Below, piece by piece: positions 7,235 through 15,414 of a stretch of DNA of 22,709 nucleotides (positions are counted from its first letter, which is position 1; every line of letters begins with the position of its first letter). Made by a program: the position numbers and the translations under genes. The notes beneath the pieces are model-generated. The model saw only the letters and a list, made by a program, of their open reading frames with translations. It did not search any database and had not been told where the DNA came from. Source of the DNA: a virus; IMG/VR virus record IMGVR_UViG_3300040801_001010, positions 1-22,709 of that record; one strand, given 5' to 3'.

Positions 7235-7544
7235 AGAGCAGATAGCAGCCGACAAAATTATAAAAGCTAACTTAAATATTTTAGGTGAGCAGATTTATAG
7301 AGATGCTAGACGTACAACTAGAGTTTTAACTGGAGCTTTGAAGAATAGTATCAACTACGCTGTGAAACCAGATACAACTTTGACGATGTTTCAATTAGAC
7401 TATGGTTCAGACGTTAGACCAGCAGGGCAAGACTCAGGAGAAAAAGATGCGTTATTTATAGCGGTGAAAAAAAACCTACCTAAAGGCGTTGAGGTTATAA
7501 AAAAGGAATTGACGGAAAGTATTTTATTTCCGTTTAGAAAATAA
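7215..7544 (+). CDS. HK97-gp10-like head-tail joining / tail protein (copy 2)
   Basis: A 109-residue protein with the same hallmark as the gene before it: I-Y-R-D-A-R-R-T-T-R-V-L-T-G-A-L-K-N-S-I-N-Y (about 27-48). The following beta region, ending in Q-L-D-Y-G-S-D-V-R-P, and a C-terminal helix complete the small fold. It overlaps copy 1 by 20 bases and stops 6 bases before the next start. Two adjacent gp10-like genes suggest tandem duplication followed by divergence, one perhaps acting at the head-tail interface and the other in tail completion. Family call moderate; division of labour is inference. Confidence 0.6.
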   Translation: MAKRRTKEQIAADKIIKANLNILGEQIYRDARRTTRVLTGALKNSINYAVKPDTTLTMFQLDYGSDVRPAGQDSGEKDALFIAVKKNLPKGVEVIKKELTESILFPFRK

Positions 7545-7550
7545 AAAGAT

Positions 7551-8687
7551 ATGGCAATAACACCTTTTGCAATTGAAACAGAAGACCAGATATACTTATG
7601 TGGTTCACCGATACATATTGCTGTATCTAACTCTAGTCAAGATACTAGCATTGTTAAAGCTGAAATTGAATTATACATTTGGAGCGGTCAACTAAACAAC
7701 CCACCTAGCCTACCTAACTACATTTTAGAATCTAATAAAGTATCGCAAAATGACACGTATATTAGCTTTCAAATAGCTGAGAAGTTAGAAGCTGAAATTG
7801 ATAATACAAGATTTGCATGGGTTCAGGGTTCTAACTTTCCGGAGGTTCGTGGCGAGGGTGTTTTTTGGCAAATAAAAAAGATTATAACCAATACCAACGG
7901 TACTGAAATTATCGAGGGTGTTACCAACTTTACTACTAGAGGTTATCGTTATGATTTTGAGCAAGTCGGAAATATACCAAACAAGCAACAACCTTATCTT
8001 GGATTGAAACCTATAGATTACAATCGATATTATACGGATAAAATCAAGTATGTTAGACGTTCTTTTGACTTTACGCAATCTTTAGCAAATTGCACGTCTG
8101 AAAATATTATCAAAAAGGAATTCATAAACCCAACAGAATGTAAGGCGCAATTAGGTGAGCGGTTTTTGATTGTTTACCTTAACCGTTGGGGCTTGTTTGA
8201 CTACTTCACGCCTTATGGTAAAGTGACAAATCCTATAAGTATAGATTCTGAGGATGGCACGAAACTATACCGAAATCCTAATGCTATTAATAACAGTATT
8301 ATTCACCATAAGCGAAGATTAATAAATGAAGTGGCGTTGAAATACGTCATCAATACAGGTGGTTTACATGAAAATATGGTCGAGCAAGTTGAAGAGGTCA
8401 TGTATTCGCCGTTAATTTATTTAGTGAAATTCACAGGCGAAACGTTTACGACTGAACGTATAGGCTTGACAGTAGATAGTACAACAATATCAGTAGATAG
8501 TACGGAAATTACGGTAGACGCTATTACCATAACCGTTGATGACGTTGGTTTATTTTCAGAATTTCAACAGATACCAGTTATCAACGCAAACAAATCTTTT
8601 GATATTAAGACCCGACTAACAGACAAAGGAAAAATTAATTATGATTTAGAGTTTGAGAGCGGCAACCGAATTAACAACTTGAAATAA
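7551..8687 (+). CDS. Probable tail structural protein with V-D-S-T heptad repeats
   Basis: A 378-residue, beta-rich protein that I do not recognise by family. It begins with an Ig-like stretch (F-A-I-E-T-E-D-Q-I-Y-L) and contains W-x-Q-I-K-K strands; no signal peptide or membrane helix. Near the C-terminus, residues 307-331 form three and a half repeats of a seven-residue unit T/S-V-D-S/A-T/I-x-I, likely an elongated beta segment. Position between head-tail joining genes and the tape-measure region, and overlap of its TAA with the following ATG (TAATG), argue for a virion tail or baseplate role. Large size and beta content fit a distal-tail or adhesin-bearing component, but this is inference. 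Confidence 0.55.
   Translation: MAITPFAIETEDQIYLCGSPIHIAVSNSSQDTSIVKAEIELYIWSGQLNNPPSLPNYILESNKVSQNDTYISFQIAEKLEAEIDNTRFAWVQGSNFPEVRGEGVFWQIKKIITNTNGTEIIEGVTNFTTRGYRYDFEQVGNIPNKQQPYLGLKPIDYNRYYTDKIKYVRRSFDFTQSLANCTSENIIKKEFINPTECKAQLGERFLIVYLNRWGLFDYFTPYGKVTNPISIDSEDGTKLYRNPNAINNSIIHHKRRLINEVALKYVINTGGLHENMVEQVEEVMYSPLIYLVKFTGETFTTERIGLTVDSTTISVDSTEITVDAITITVDDVGLFSEFQQIPVINANKSFDIKTRLTDKGKINYDLEFESGNRINNLK
8469..8543 (+). repeat. Tandem 21-base coding repeats (V-D-S-T heptads)
   Basis: Three and a half 7-codon units, each encoding T/S-V-D-S/A-T/I-x-I, lie in frame near the 3' end of the preceding tail gene. The first two units share gtagatagtac; the later ones have diverged. This looks like expansion of a small beta-strand unit. 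Confidence 0.7.
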
Positions 8688-10903
8688 TGCTTTATAACGT
8701 CGAAGTCTACATATCGAAAGACAATCTGAACTTTAGTAAAATAGAGTTAAAAGATAAAGAGTCTATTGATCTTAAGTATATTTTGAAAGATACTAAAGAC
8801 TTGACAAAGGTATATAGTCCCTTTTCAAAATCTTTCACTTTTGGTGGTTCACCAGCAAACCAAAAAGCGGTTGGATTTATAGGTGACAATAAACTAAAGC
8901 GTTCCATTCAATCTAACATTTTCTTTTGCAAAATCTACATAAATAAGCAACTATCTGAAAATGGTAAATTAAAGATACGAGAGATTAGAGAAGATAGTGG
9001 GCGTATCCAATCTTATACAGCCAATTTTACTACAAGCCTTTTATCTTTAGCCAATCGCATGGGCGATGACTTAATAAACGATTTGCCACCTAACAAGCAG
9101 CTTATACAATGGCGTGGGAATACCGTGCAAAATTACGTTCGTTCAAAGCAGCAAATGCCAAGACCCTTAGCCAATGGGTTAATAGGTAGATTTTACACAC
9201 CCCTAATATCAAACAAAAGAGTATGGCAATTTAGCGAAGATTCTAACCGTAATTTATTAGACAATATTAGCAGGGTTGCAAATACCAATCCTAATGACGA
9301 AAATAGTATAAAGGTTAATGAATTAAGGCCAGCTATACAGGGGCGTACTATAATTGACTTAATAAAATTAAAATACAACTTAGATATTGTAATACCTTTA
9401 GAAGATAACGATTATTATAACGATTGGTATATTTATTGCAATGCTGAAAATATCACAAGCGATGAGCCAATGACTTATGATGTGCTGAATGGCTTTAGTG
9501 ATTTTATCATTACAAATCAATTCAACCCTACAAGACAAAGAAAATACAATATTACAACCTCTACTTTTAACGATACATTTTTATTATCACGCCAATCCCC
9601 ATGGGATGTTGATTTTGACGATGAGGTTAAATTGATAGTGAAATTTGAAAATGTTATAAATACAATTAGTGATGCAGATGCTGAGATTTTAGTTTTTTTA
9701 GAATTGCTGAACGGCTTTATTTTTAACGAAGTTTCGGCAACGGTAAGCAATGGCGATATTATTTGCGAGTTTGTAATACCAGATACTTTTTTTCAAGCCA
9801 ATTTCAATCAACTTAATTTTAAAATCAAAGTAAAACCTAGCACCCCTGTTACGTGGACTAATTCAAGCGTTAAAATTTATTATAATTACAGAAGTATTTC
9901 GCCATTATCGTTTGCTACAATTTCAAAAGAATCTATAAATGACAACTCTAATGCGATGCAATCGTCGAATATAGATTTATACAAAGCTATTCCAGAGACG
10001 AAATGCATTGATTTTATAAAGAGTTTTTTTAAAACTTTTAATATTTCGGTTTACCAAAATGACACAACGGACGGGCGTTTGTTTTTCTTAACGCCCGAGG
10101 ATTTAAAAGCTGAAAACAAAGAGTATTCAAAAAAAGAGGTCGACTATACACCTTATGTATGGTCGAAAAAAATAAATAAAGAGATACCAACAGAGTATAA
10201 TTTTTATAATTTCAAGCATAAAAATACTAAGTATAAGTCTAATATTGACTATAAGAATGCGAGGGGTGTTGAGTTTGGACAATTGACATATCCAACAACC
10301 CCACCTGAAAGCGACAAAGAGGAGTTTATAATTCAGACCGATTTTAGTATTATACCTACCGTTCCTTTGTCTGGGCTTTCAGAACTACGCACTAGCTACG
10401 GGTTTACGAATGACACCCCTACAATCGCTCCAAATGGTGCTTTAAGATATACGCCAAACTTAGGGGAGTTGACTATGTTTTTTGGAAATACTTTACAAAA
10501 CCTATCTAAACCTTTAGGCTTTCAGGTAGTTGCCGTGAGTGGGCAAATGCTAGTATCAAATATCACGTCTTATATTCCAACATCGCCAGTTCATGAAAGC
10601 GGTTTTAGTTTAGGTTTCGGATTGATTGAGCAATCCACAGTACAATCGCTTTACAACTCATTTTATAAAGAGCAGACCGAAAGGCTATTAGACCCGAATG
10701 TATTAGAATCTACGTTTATGTTGAAACTACCAGCGTCAGAGTTGGTAATTTCAAAAAGCAATGACATACAAGGACAGTCTAATATACCTAACGGGTTCAG
10801 ACTTCAAAATGATATTATCATTCAAGAAAATAAGTATAGCATTTTAGAGGCGACTATTGATAAAACAACGGGCAATACTACACTTAAATTATTAAACTAT
10901 TAA
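8687..10903 (+). CDS. Large tail/baseplate hub-like structural protein
   Basis: A 738-residue protein. The N-terminal region has D-L-T-K-V-Y-S-P-F-S-K-S-F-T-F-G-G-S-P-A-N-Q (38-59), a pattern I associate with large structural proteins of flavobacterial phages that carry a similar S-K-x-F-x-x-P-x-S-x-x-N motif. The rest is beta-rich with repeated Y-N-F-Y-N-F and aromatic segments and no enzymatic motif that I can see. Its start overlaps the preceding stop by one base, and the tape measure starts 4 bases after its own stop; distal tail and hub proteins normally lie beside the tape measure. It probably belongs to the tail tip or baseplate. A muralytic domain was looked for and not found. Confidence 0.55.
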   Translation: MLYNVEVYISKDNLNFSKIELKDKESIDLKYILKDTKDLTKVYSPFSKSFTFGGSPANQKAVGFIGDNKLKRSIQSNIFFCKIYINKQLSENGKLKIREIREDSGRIQSYTANFTTSLLSLANRMGDDLINDLPPNKQLIQWRGNTVQNYVRSKQQMPRPLANGLIGRFYTPLISNKRVWQFSEDSNRNLLDNISRVANTNPNDENSIKVNELRPAIQGRTIIDLIKLKYNLDIVIPLEDNDYYNDWYIYCNAENITSDEPMTYDVLNGFSDFIITNQFNPTRQRKYNITTSTFNDTFLLSRQSPWDVDFDDEVKLIVKFENVINTISDADAEILVFLELLNGFIFNEVSATVSNGDIICEFVIPDTFFQANFNQLNFKIKVKPSTPVTWTNSSVKIYYNYRSISPLSFATISKESINDNSNAMQSSNIDLYKAIPETKCIDFIKSFFKTFNISVYQNDTTDGRLFFLTPEDLKAENKEYSKKEVDYTPYVWSKKINKEIPTEYNFYNFKHKNTKYKSNIDYKNARGVEFGQLTYPTTPPESDKEEFIIQTDFSIIPTVPLSGLSELRTSYGFTNDTPTIAPNGALRYTPNLGELTMFFGNTLQNLSKPLGFQVVAVSGQMLVSNITSYIPTSPVHESGFSLGFGLIEQSTVQSLYNSFYKEQTERLLDPNVLESTFMLKLPASELVISKSNDIQGQSNIPNGFRLQNDIIIQENKYSILEATIDKTTGNTTLKLLNY

Positions 10904-10907
10904 TAAA

Positions 10908-12941
10908 ATGGCGGACGATTTAGAAAATATTAAAATTACGTTCGACACGAATGCGGACGACGTTAAGAAATCGACAGATAGCCTAAACGCATCAGTTGAA
11001 AAGAATATCAGTACCAACCAGAAGTTGGGCAAGTCTAATAAAGACGTTAAGAAAACGCAGGACGATGTAAGTAAAAGTAGCGGTCAACAAAAGGCAAGTT
11101 TTGAAGATTTAGGCGGGGGGATTGGTCAAGCTATCCAAAGCGTAAAAGGGTTATCAAAAGCATTTTTAGCTTTATTAGCAAATCCAGTAGTGTTGGTGAT
11201 AACTGCAATTGTAGGTGCGGTAACGTTATTGTTCAAAGCGTTCACATCCACAAAGGCAGGTGGTGAGCAACTGGATAGGGTTATGGCAGGGCTTGGTGCG
11301 GTTATGGACGTGTTGCGTGACAATGTATTGAGGTCTGTAAGTGCTTTTAAGAATTTAGTTACGTTAAATTTCAAGGGGTTAATTGGCGACTTAAAAGAGA
11401 TAGCGGGTTCGGGTACTGAGATAGTAGATGAATTTAACAAAGCATCAGAAGCGATGCGTACACTTCAAGAGGTCTCAGATACCACAAGGGAGTTGAGTGT
11501 GGCACGTGCAAAACTTAATAGAGATTTAGCGGAGAGTGAGCGTATTTTAACGGATGAAAATGCAACGTTAGAAGAAAAACGTAAAGCATTAGAAAAGGTT
11601 AAGGATTTAGAGGGTAAGCAAACAGAGCAGGAATTAGCAAACGCACGTAAAAGGGTCGAGGCAATACAAGCGCAAAATGATTTAAGCGATCCAGATGCAG
11701 AAGCAGAAGCTTTACAAGCGCTAGCGGAAGCACAAATAGCTTTATTTGATTTAGAAAAAAAGAGTGCCGAAGACAGACGTAAGATAAGCGAATTCAACAA
11801 AAGAATAGACGGCGAAGAAAAGGCACGTAAAAAAGAGATAGCCGACCAAGCGAGAGCGCAGTACGAGGAGCGAAAAAAGCAACGAGAGCAAGAGCAAAAA
11901 GAGATTGAAGAATTTAATAAGTCCGTAAAAGATAAAGAAGCGGAACTTTTAAAGCAGTTGCAAGATTTACAGGATGAAACAGACCAGCAAAGATTAGACC
12001 GACAACGTAAAAGAGATTTAGCAGAGATTGAAGCGTTACGAAAAAAGGGTGCGGATGTTTCTAAAATTCTTGAAACTACCAATAAAATCTATTTAGAAAA
12101 GCAAAATGATTTAAACGATAAGCTGAAAGAAATACAAGATAAAAAAGACGAAGAAGAACAAGCCAAAAGAGATGCTTTCTTAAAACAGTTTGAAGATAAT
12201 ACAGAGTTAAACTACCTAAAGGCTAGAAACGAAGCTGAAATTGAAGAAATTAGACTACATAACGAAAGGTTATTACAGCAAAAACTAGATGCTAAAATAG
12301 CAGAAAGTGATGCTTTGGGTGGAACTGAAGCAGAAAGGTTAGAGCGAGAACAGCTCATAAGGGATGAATTTAATCAGAATTTCTTAGACAATCAACAAAA
12401 CGCTAATGACGCGAAGATAGCACAAGAGCAAGCCTTACAACAAGCTATCGCAAGTGTTGGAGATAATGCCATAGCCACAGCCAAAAATATATTTGCTAAA
12501 AATAAAGAGGTTCAAAAAGGTATTATTTTAGCCGAGGGCGGTGTAGCTTTAGGAAAGGTAGCAGTCAATACCGTTGAAGCGGTTAAGAAATCTAACGCAG
12601 CATCGCCTTTAACGTTTGGTATGCCATGGTCAGGTGTTCATATTGCCACAGGAATCACAAGCGCATCATCTATAATTTCAAGCACTCAAAGAGCATTGAA
12701 AGCCGTTGGCGGTGGGGGTTCAATTTCAGCAGGGGCGCAACCTAATGTTGCGACAGCTAGAAGTGCTGGAGTTTCAGCAACTCCACAAACAGGATTCCAA
12801 GCGAGTAGCGAAAATCAGATAGCGACAAGTATAAGCCAAGCCCAAACAGAACAGCCACCAATTAGAACGTATGTTGTTACGTCAGACGTTACAACTGGTC
12901 AAAATTTAGACGATGCCTTAATACAAGAAAATAGTTTTTAA
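10908..12941 (+). CDS. Tail tape measure protein
   Basis: A 677-residue protein with tape-measure architecture: a polar N-terminus (I-K-I-T-F-D-T-N-A-D-D-V), a hydrophobic segment A-L-L-A-N-P-V-V-L-V-I-T-A-I-V-G (88-103), a long Glu/Lys/Gln-rich coiled coil from about 180 to 520, an Ala-rich helical region and a Gly/Ser/Ala-rich C-terminus ending in R-T-Y-V-V-T-S-D-V-T-T-G-Q-N-L-D, a tail seen in Bacteroidota phage tape measures. The protein sets tail length and is ejected with DNA; using the usual ~0.15 nm per residue the tail would be about 100 nm. No peptidoglycan hydrolase domain is evident. It is the last gene before a 141-base gap. Confidence 0.88.
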   Translation: MADDLENIKITFDTNADDVKKSTDSLNASVEKNISTNQKLGKSNKDVKKTQDDVSKSSGQQKASFEDLGGGIGQAIQSVKGLSKAFLALLANPVVLVITAIVGAVTLLFKAFTSTKAGGEQLDRVMAGLGAVMDVLRDNVLRSVSAFKNLVTLNFKGLIGDLKEIAGSGTEIVDEFNKASEAMRTLQEVSDTTRELSVARAKLNRDLAESERILTDENATLEEKRKALEKVKDLEGKQTEQELANARKRVEAIQAQNDLSDPDAEAEALQALAEAQIALFDLEKKSAEDRRKISEFNKRIDGEEKARKKEIADQARAQYEERKKQREQEQKEIEEFNKSVKDKEAELLKQLQDLQDETDQQRLDRQRKRDLAEIEALRKKGADVSKILETTNKIYLEKQNDLNDKLKEIQDKKDEEEQAKRDAFLKQFEDNTELNYLKARNEAEIEEIRLHNERLLQQKLDAKIAESDALGGTEAERLEREQLIRDEFNQNFLDNQQNANDAKIAQEQALQQAIASVGDNAIATAKNIFAKNKEVQKGIILAEGGVALGKVAVNTVEAVKKSNAASPLTFGMPWSGVHIATGITSASSIISSTQRALKAVGGGGSISAGAQPNVATARSAGVSATPQTGFQASSENQIATSISQAQTEQPPIRTYVVTSDVTTGQNLDDALIQENSF

Positions 12942-12972
12942 AAAAAAATGTAAATTATATTAATTTTTTTTG

Positions 12973-12979
12973 TAATTTG
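12973..12979 (+). promoter_or_regulatory. Weak -7-like promoter element
   Basis: TAATTTG at 12973-12979 resembles the Bacteroidota -7 element (TAnnTTTG) with one base fewer, in an AT-rich gap after the tape-measure gene. No good -33 TTG lies 17-23 bases upstream. It is followed by a 5-bp inverted repeat CAGAA/TTCTG (12980-12991). Tentative. Confidence 0.25.
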
Positions 12980-12992
12980 CAGAAAATTCTGT

Positions 12993-13046
12993 ATGAAGAT
13001 GTACAGCACCAACAAAAATAAGCATAAATATAGCCTTTCTAGTTAA
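12993..13046 (+). other. Possible 17-codon leader ORF
   Basis: ATG 12993 to TAA 13044-13046 encodes 17 residues rich in Lys, Ser, Asn and Tyr. The frame covers the 5' arm of the hairpin at 13032-13059 and stops in its loop, an arrangement like transcription-attenuation leaders. Too short to judge as a coding gene. Confidence 0.2.
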
Positions 13047-13063
13047 TTCTGGACAGGCTTTTT
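13032..13063 (+). terminator. Terminator-like hairpin before the protease gene
   Basis: AGCCT (13032-13036) pairs with AGGCT (13055-13059); inside, CTAG (13039-13042) pairs with CTGG (13049-13052, one G-U) around the loop TTAATT. A T-run 13059-13063 follows. The hairpin ends 19 bases before the ATG at 13083, leaving no space for a promoter. Confidence 0.55.
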
Positions 13064-13082
13064 GTGCTTTATAGTGATTTAT

Positions 13083-14120
13083 ATGAAGACATATAAGATA
13101 TTACCAATGGACGAAAAGGGGTTGCTTAGAACCTCGTTAGTATTAGACCCTGCTATCAAGCAAAATTTAATGGCTTTTTCAGAAGAAGCCGATCCGATGC
13201 GCTTTTTAGACGAAGAACAGCAAATAATTTTTGCACCTGCATTAATTCCAAATCAAAAAATCTTTAGAAAAAGTATTAAAGGCGAACCAGCTGAGGTGTA
13301 TTTCGATGCGGAAACAATCAAAGACTTACATATTAGAGGGTCACGCCACGGTTACGACAGCAAGATTAACCTCAACCATGAGGAGGCTAATACTGAGGGT
13401 GTATTTTGTTTTGAGAATTGGATAGTTGAAGATGAAAAACTAGACAAGGCTTATAAAATGGGTTTTGAAGTACCAGTCGGAACATTAATGAAAGGTTATA
13501 AGATTGACAATCCGGATGTTTGGGCAAAAGTGAAAAGCGGTGAAATAACAGGCTTGTCAATTGAAGCTTACTTAGATACCATAGAAGATGAAACACTTAA
13601 TTTTAATAATCAACAAATGAATAAAAAGAGCGTGTGGGAGCACATAAAAAGTCTATTTGCTGGAGAGGACAGCAAAGAGTATGCAACTGGATATTTCGGT
13701 CAATCTTTAGAAGAGGGGTCAATTATCACAGATGCAGAAGGTAACGCCAAGCCTAATGAAACGTTTGAGTACGAGGGCAAAAAGTACACAACAGATGACA
13801 TGGGCGCAATCTCTAAAATTGAAGCTATTGATGTGGAAGATTTAAAAGATGATGGTGAAGATTGGGAAAAGCGTGTAGCGGATTTAGAAGCTGAAAACGC
13901 AGAGTTAAAAGCTAAGCTAACCGAGTGGGAAGCTAAGGCAAGTGAGGACGAAAAAACAAAAATGAGTGCTGAAAAGTCTATTGAAGAAAAAGACAATGAA
14001 ATCGCTAAGTTAAAATCAGAATTGATTGAACTTAAAGAGATTCCAAAAGCACCAGCGTTTGTTGAAGATAGCGAGTACCAAAAGCGTTTACAGAAAATGA
14101 AAAAAAATAGAGGACTATAA
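13083..14120 (+). CDS. XkdF-like prohead serine protease with scaffold-like C-terminus
   Basis: A 345-residue protein. The N-terminal ~170 residues match the XkdF-type phage protease: F-A-P-A-L-I-P-N (50-57), L-N-H-E with candidate catalytic His99, W-I-V-E-D-E-K-L-D-K-A (113-123), G-T-L-M-K-G-Y-K-I-D-N-P-D-V-W (133-147) and S-G-E-I-T-G-L-S-I-E-A with candidate Ser159. The C-terminal part (about 262-318) is a long charged coiled coil like a scaffolding protein. Such fusions mature and shape the procapsid. An internal ATG at 13617 in a favourable A-rich context could yield a separate 167-residue scaffold. Start chosen at ATG 13083; an upstream in-frame TTG at 13062 would start inside the hairpin. 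Its TAA overlaps the next ATG. Confidence 0.8.
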   Translation: MKTYKILPMDEKGLLRTSLVLDPAIKQNLMAFSEEADPMRFLDEEQQIIFAPALIPNQKIFRKSIKGEPAEVYFDAETIKDLHIRGSRHGYDSKINLNHEEANTEGVFCFENWIVEDEKLDKAYKMGFEVPVGTLMKGYKIDNPDVWAKVKSGEITGLSIEAYLDTIEDETLNFNNQQMNKKSVWEHIKSLFAGEDSKEYATGYFGQSLEEGSIITDAEGNAKPNETFEYEGKKYTTDDMGAISKIEAIDVEDLKDDGEDWEKRVADLEAENAELKAKLTEWEAKASEDEKTKMSAEKSIEEKDNEIAKLKSELIELKEIPKAPAFVEDSEYQKRLQKMKKNRGL

Positions 14121-14332
14121 TGGCACGAAAAAAAACACAAGTTGAGCCAAAAGAATCAGTAGAGTTTCTAAACCCTTTTAACAAAGGTGTCTCATTCGCT
14201 CAATTTGTAGAAGCAATCAAACAATCAGGGAAAAATTTAGACGAGTATTCTAAAAATAAATTATCAGGCGAGCAAATCGCTTGGCTAAAAAAAGAAATCA
14301 AAATCTTAAACACACTAAATAATGGCAATTAA
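14120..14332 (+). CDS. Small hypothetical head-region protein
   Basis: A 70-residue basic protein between the protease-scaffold and the major capsid gene. It opens with A-R-K-K-T-Q, then a helical K-G-V-S-F-A-Q-F-V-E-A-I-K-Q segment and G-E-Q-I-A-W-L-K-K-E-I. Genes of this size in this place are often decoration, scaffold-related or head-completion proteins, but no family is recognised. It is tightly coupled: the ATG overlaps the protease stop (TAATG), and its 3' end overlaps the capsid start by 11 bases. Real by context; function unknown. Confidence 0.55.
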   Translation: MARKKTQVEPKESVEFLNPFNKGVSFAQFVEAIKQSGKNLDEYSKNKLSGEQIAWLKKEIKILNTLNNGN

Positions 14333-15359
14333 TTACAGCGGCACAAAAACCGAAACCACAGAATTACAGGAGATACAATCAGAGTTATATCTTCAATCGA
14401 ACACCTTTGTTGATAGAGTTATCGACATTCAGGAGGGTCACAAGTCAGGCGCAGACGTTTATGAAAGTAGAGTAGATGTTGAATTTTCAGCAGCTAGTTC
14501 AGCAGGCGTAACAGCTACTGGAGACGTTACTTTGGATGTTAAGAAAACTAAAGTAGATCTGCAAACTTTTGAAGTAAAAGATGTTATAGATGAAACTACT
14601 TTGAAAGGCACACGCTTCGAGCGTTCAATCGCAGCAGGGGCGTTTAGCCACATTTCAGATGAGTTTGACAGACGTGTTCTAATTGATATGCAACCAGCTA
14701 TTGGTCGTAAATTAGACCAAAATATATGGAATGGCGCAACGGCAGAAACTAAAACAGCAATCGCAGCGCTAATAGCAGGAGCAGGGCAAGGGTCTATATC
14801 AGCAAGTGCAAAAGCATTAGTAGCAGCGATGCCAACTACTTTGTTTGATAGTTTAGCGGCTAAAATCTTATACAACGACTCACAAGCTAAGGTTGGACCA
14901 GGTGCTGGACCAGGTGGTGGATTGGGTGACTATGTGAAAGTTGCTGGAACGACAATCACTAAAGACAACATCGCTGAGGAGTATGCTAAGTTATATTTAG
15001 GTAGTCCAGATGAGGTGTTGAATGGTATCGAAGAGCCTAAGATATTTGCACCTTTCAAAGATGAACAATTAATGATGGCAGCTAACAACTCAGTTGGTGC
15101 AGCATCAAACCAAAACTTTGTGTTTGAGGGTGGCAAGGCTTACTACAATAGTATCGAAGTTGTATTCGTTCCTTTGGTAGGATTCAGAATTTTAACCGTT
15201 CCTAAGTATTTGAAAGTACTTATGGATTTAGTAAGTGATATGAGTTTACTAAACATAGGGCAAATGGCAAACGGAGCGCAACAGCGATATATTAAGAATA
15301 TCCAAACCATTGCGACTTTCGTAACAAACCAAAGGTACATCACGCTTTACGGTGGATAA
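14322..15359 (+). CDS. Major capsid protein
   Basis: A 345-residue protein placed directly after the protease-scaffold and a small gene. It has the look of an HK97-fold coat protein: an N-terminal extension with Q-E-I-Q-S-E-L-Y-L-Q-S-N-T-F-V (16-30), an A-A-S-S-A-G-V-T-A-T-G-D-V segment, the E-F-D-R-R-V-L-I-D-M-Q-P-A-I-G spine-like helix (114-128), an Ala-rich region, and A-Y-Y-N-S-I-E-V-V-F-V-P with K-Y-L-K-V-L-M-D near the C-terminus. A Gly-Pro-rich insert (G-P-G-A-G-P-G-G-G-L-G, 192-202) interrupts the middle. Codon choice is more Ala/Gly-rich than neighbours, as expected for an abundant protein. A strong hairpin follows the stop, consistent with high expression. Confidence 0.82.
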   Translation: MAINYSGTKTETTELQEIQSELYLQSNTFVDRVIDIQEGHKSGADVYESRVDVEFSAASSAGVTATGDVTLDVKKTKVDLQTFEVKDVIDETTLKGTRFERSIAAGAFSHISDEFDRRVLIDMQPAIGRKLDQNIWNGATAETKTAIAALIAGAGQGSISASAKALVAAMPTTLFDSLAAKILYNDSQAKVGPGAGPGGGLGDYVKVAGTTITKDNIAEEYAKLYLGSPDEVLNGIEEPKIFAPFKDEQLMMAANNSVGAASNQNFVFEGGKAYYNSIEVVFVPLVGFRILTVPKYLKVLMDLVSDMSLLNIGQMANGAQQRYIKNIQTIATFVTNQRYITLYGG

Positions 15360-15371
15360 TATTAATTAAAG

Positions 15372-15397
15372 ACCGCTCTTTAGTTAGGGCGGTTTTT
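15372..15397 (+). terminator. Strong terminator-like hairpin after the major capsid gene
   Basis: ACCGCTCT (15372-15379) pairs with AGGGCGGT (15386-15393, one G-U pair) around the loop TTAGTT, followed by T-run 15393-15397. This is an 8-bp GC-rich stem, good for an intrinsic terminator. It ends 17 bases before the next ATG, so the gene downstream cannot have its own promoter between hairpin and start. Confidence 0.75.
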
Positions 15398-15414
15398 ATA
15401 AAACTTAAAAAATT

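Noticed and set aside
11465-12082. A long open frame on the - strand opposite the tape measure (205 codons), Ser/Cys/Phe-rich
   Set aside because: It mirrors the Glu/Lys/Gln-rich coiled coil of the + strand gene; such antisense frames arise from its codon bias and have no motif of their own.
13700-14140. Antisense frame of 146 codons opposite the protease coiled coil
   Set aside because: Same reason: Ser/Phe-rich shadow of a charged coiled-coil gene.
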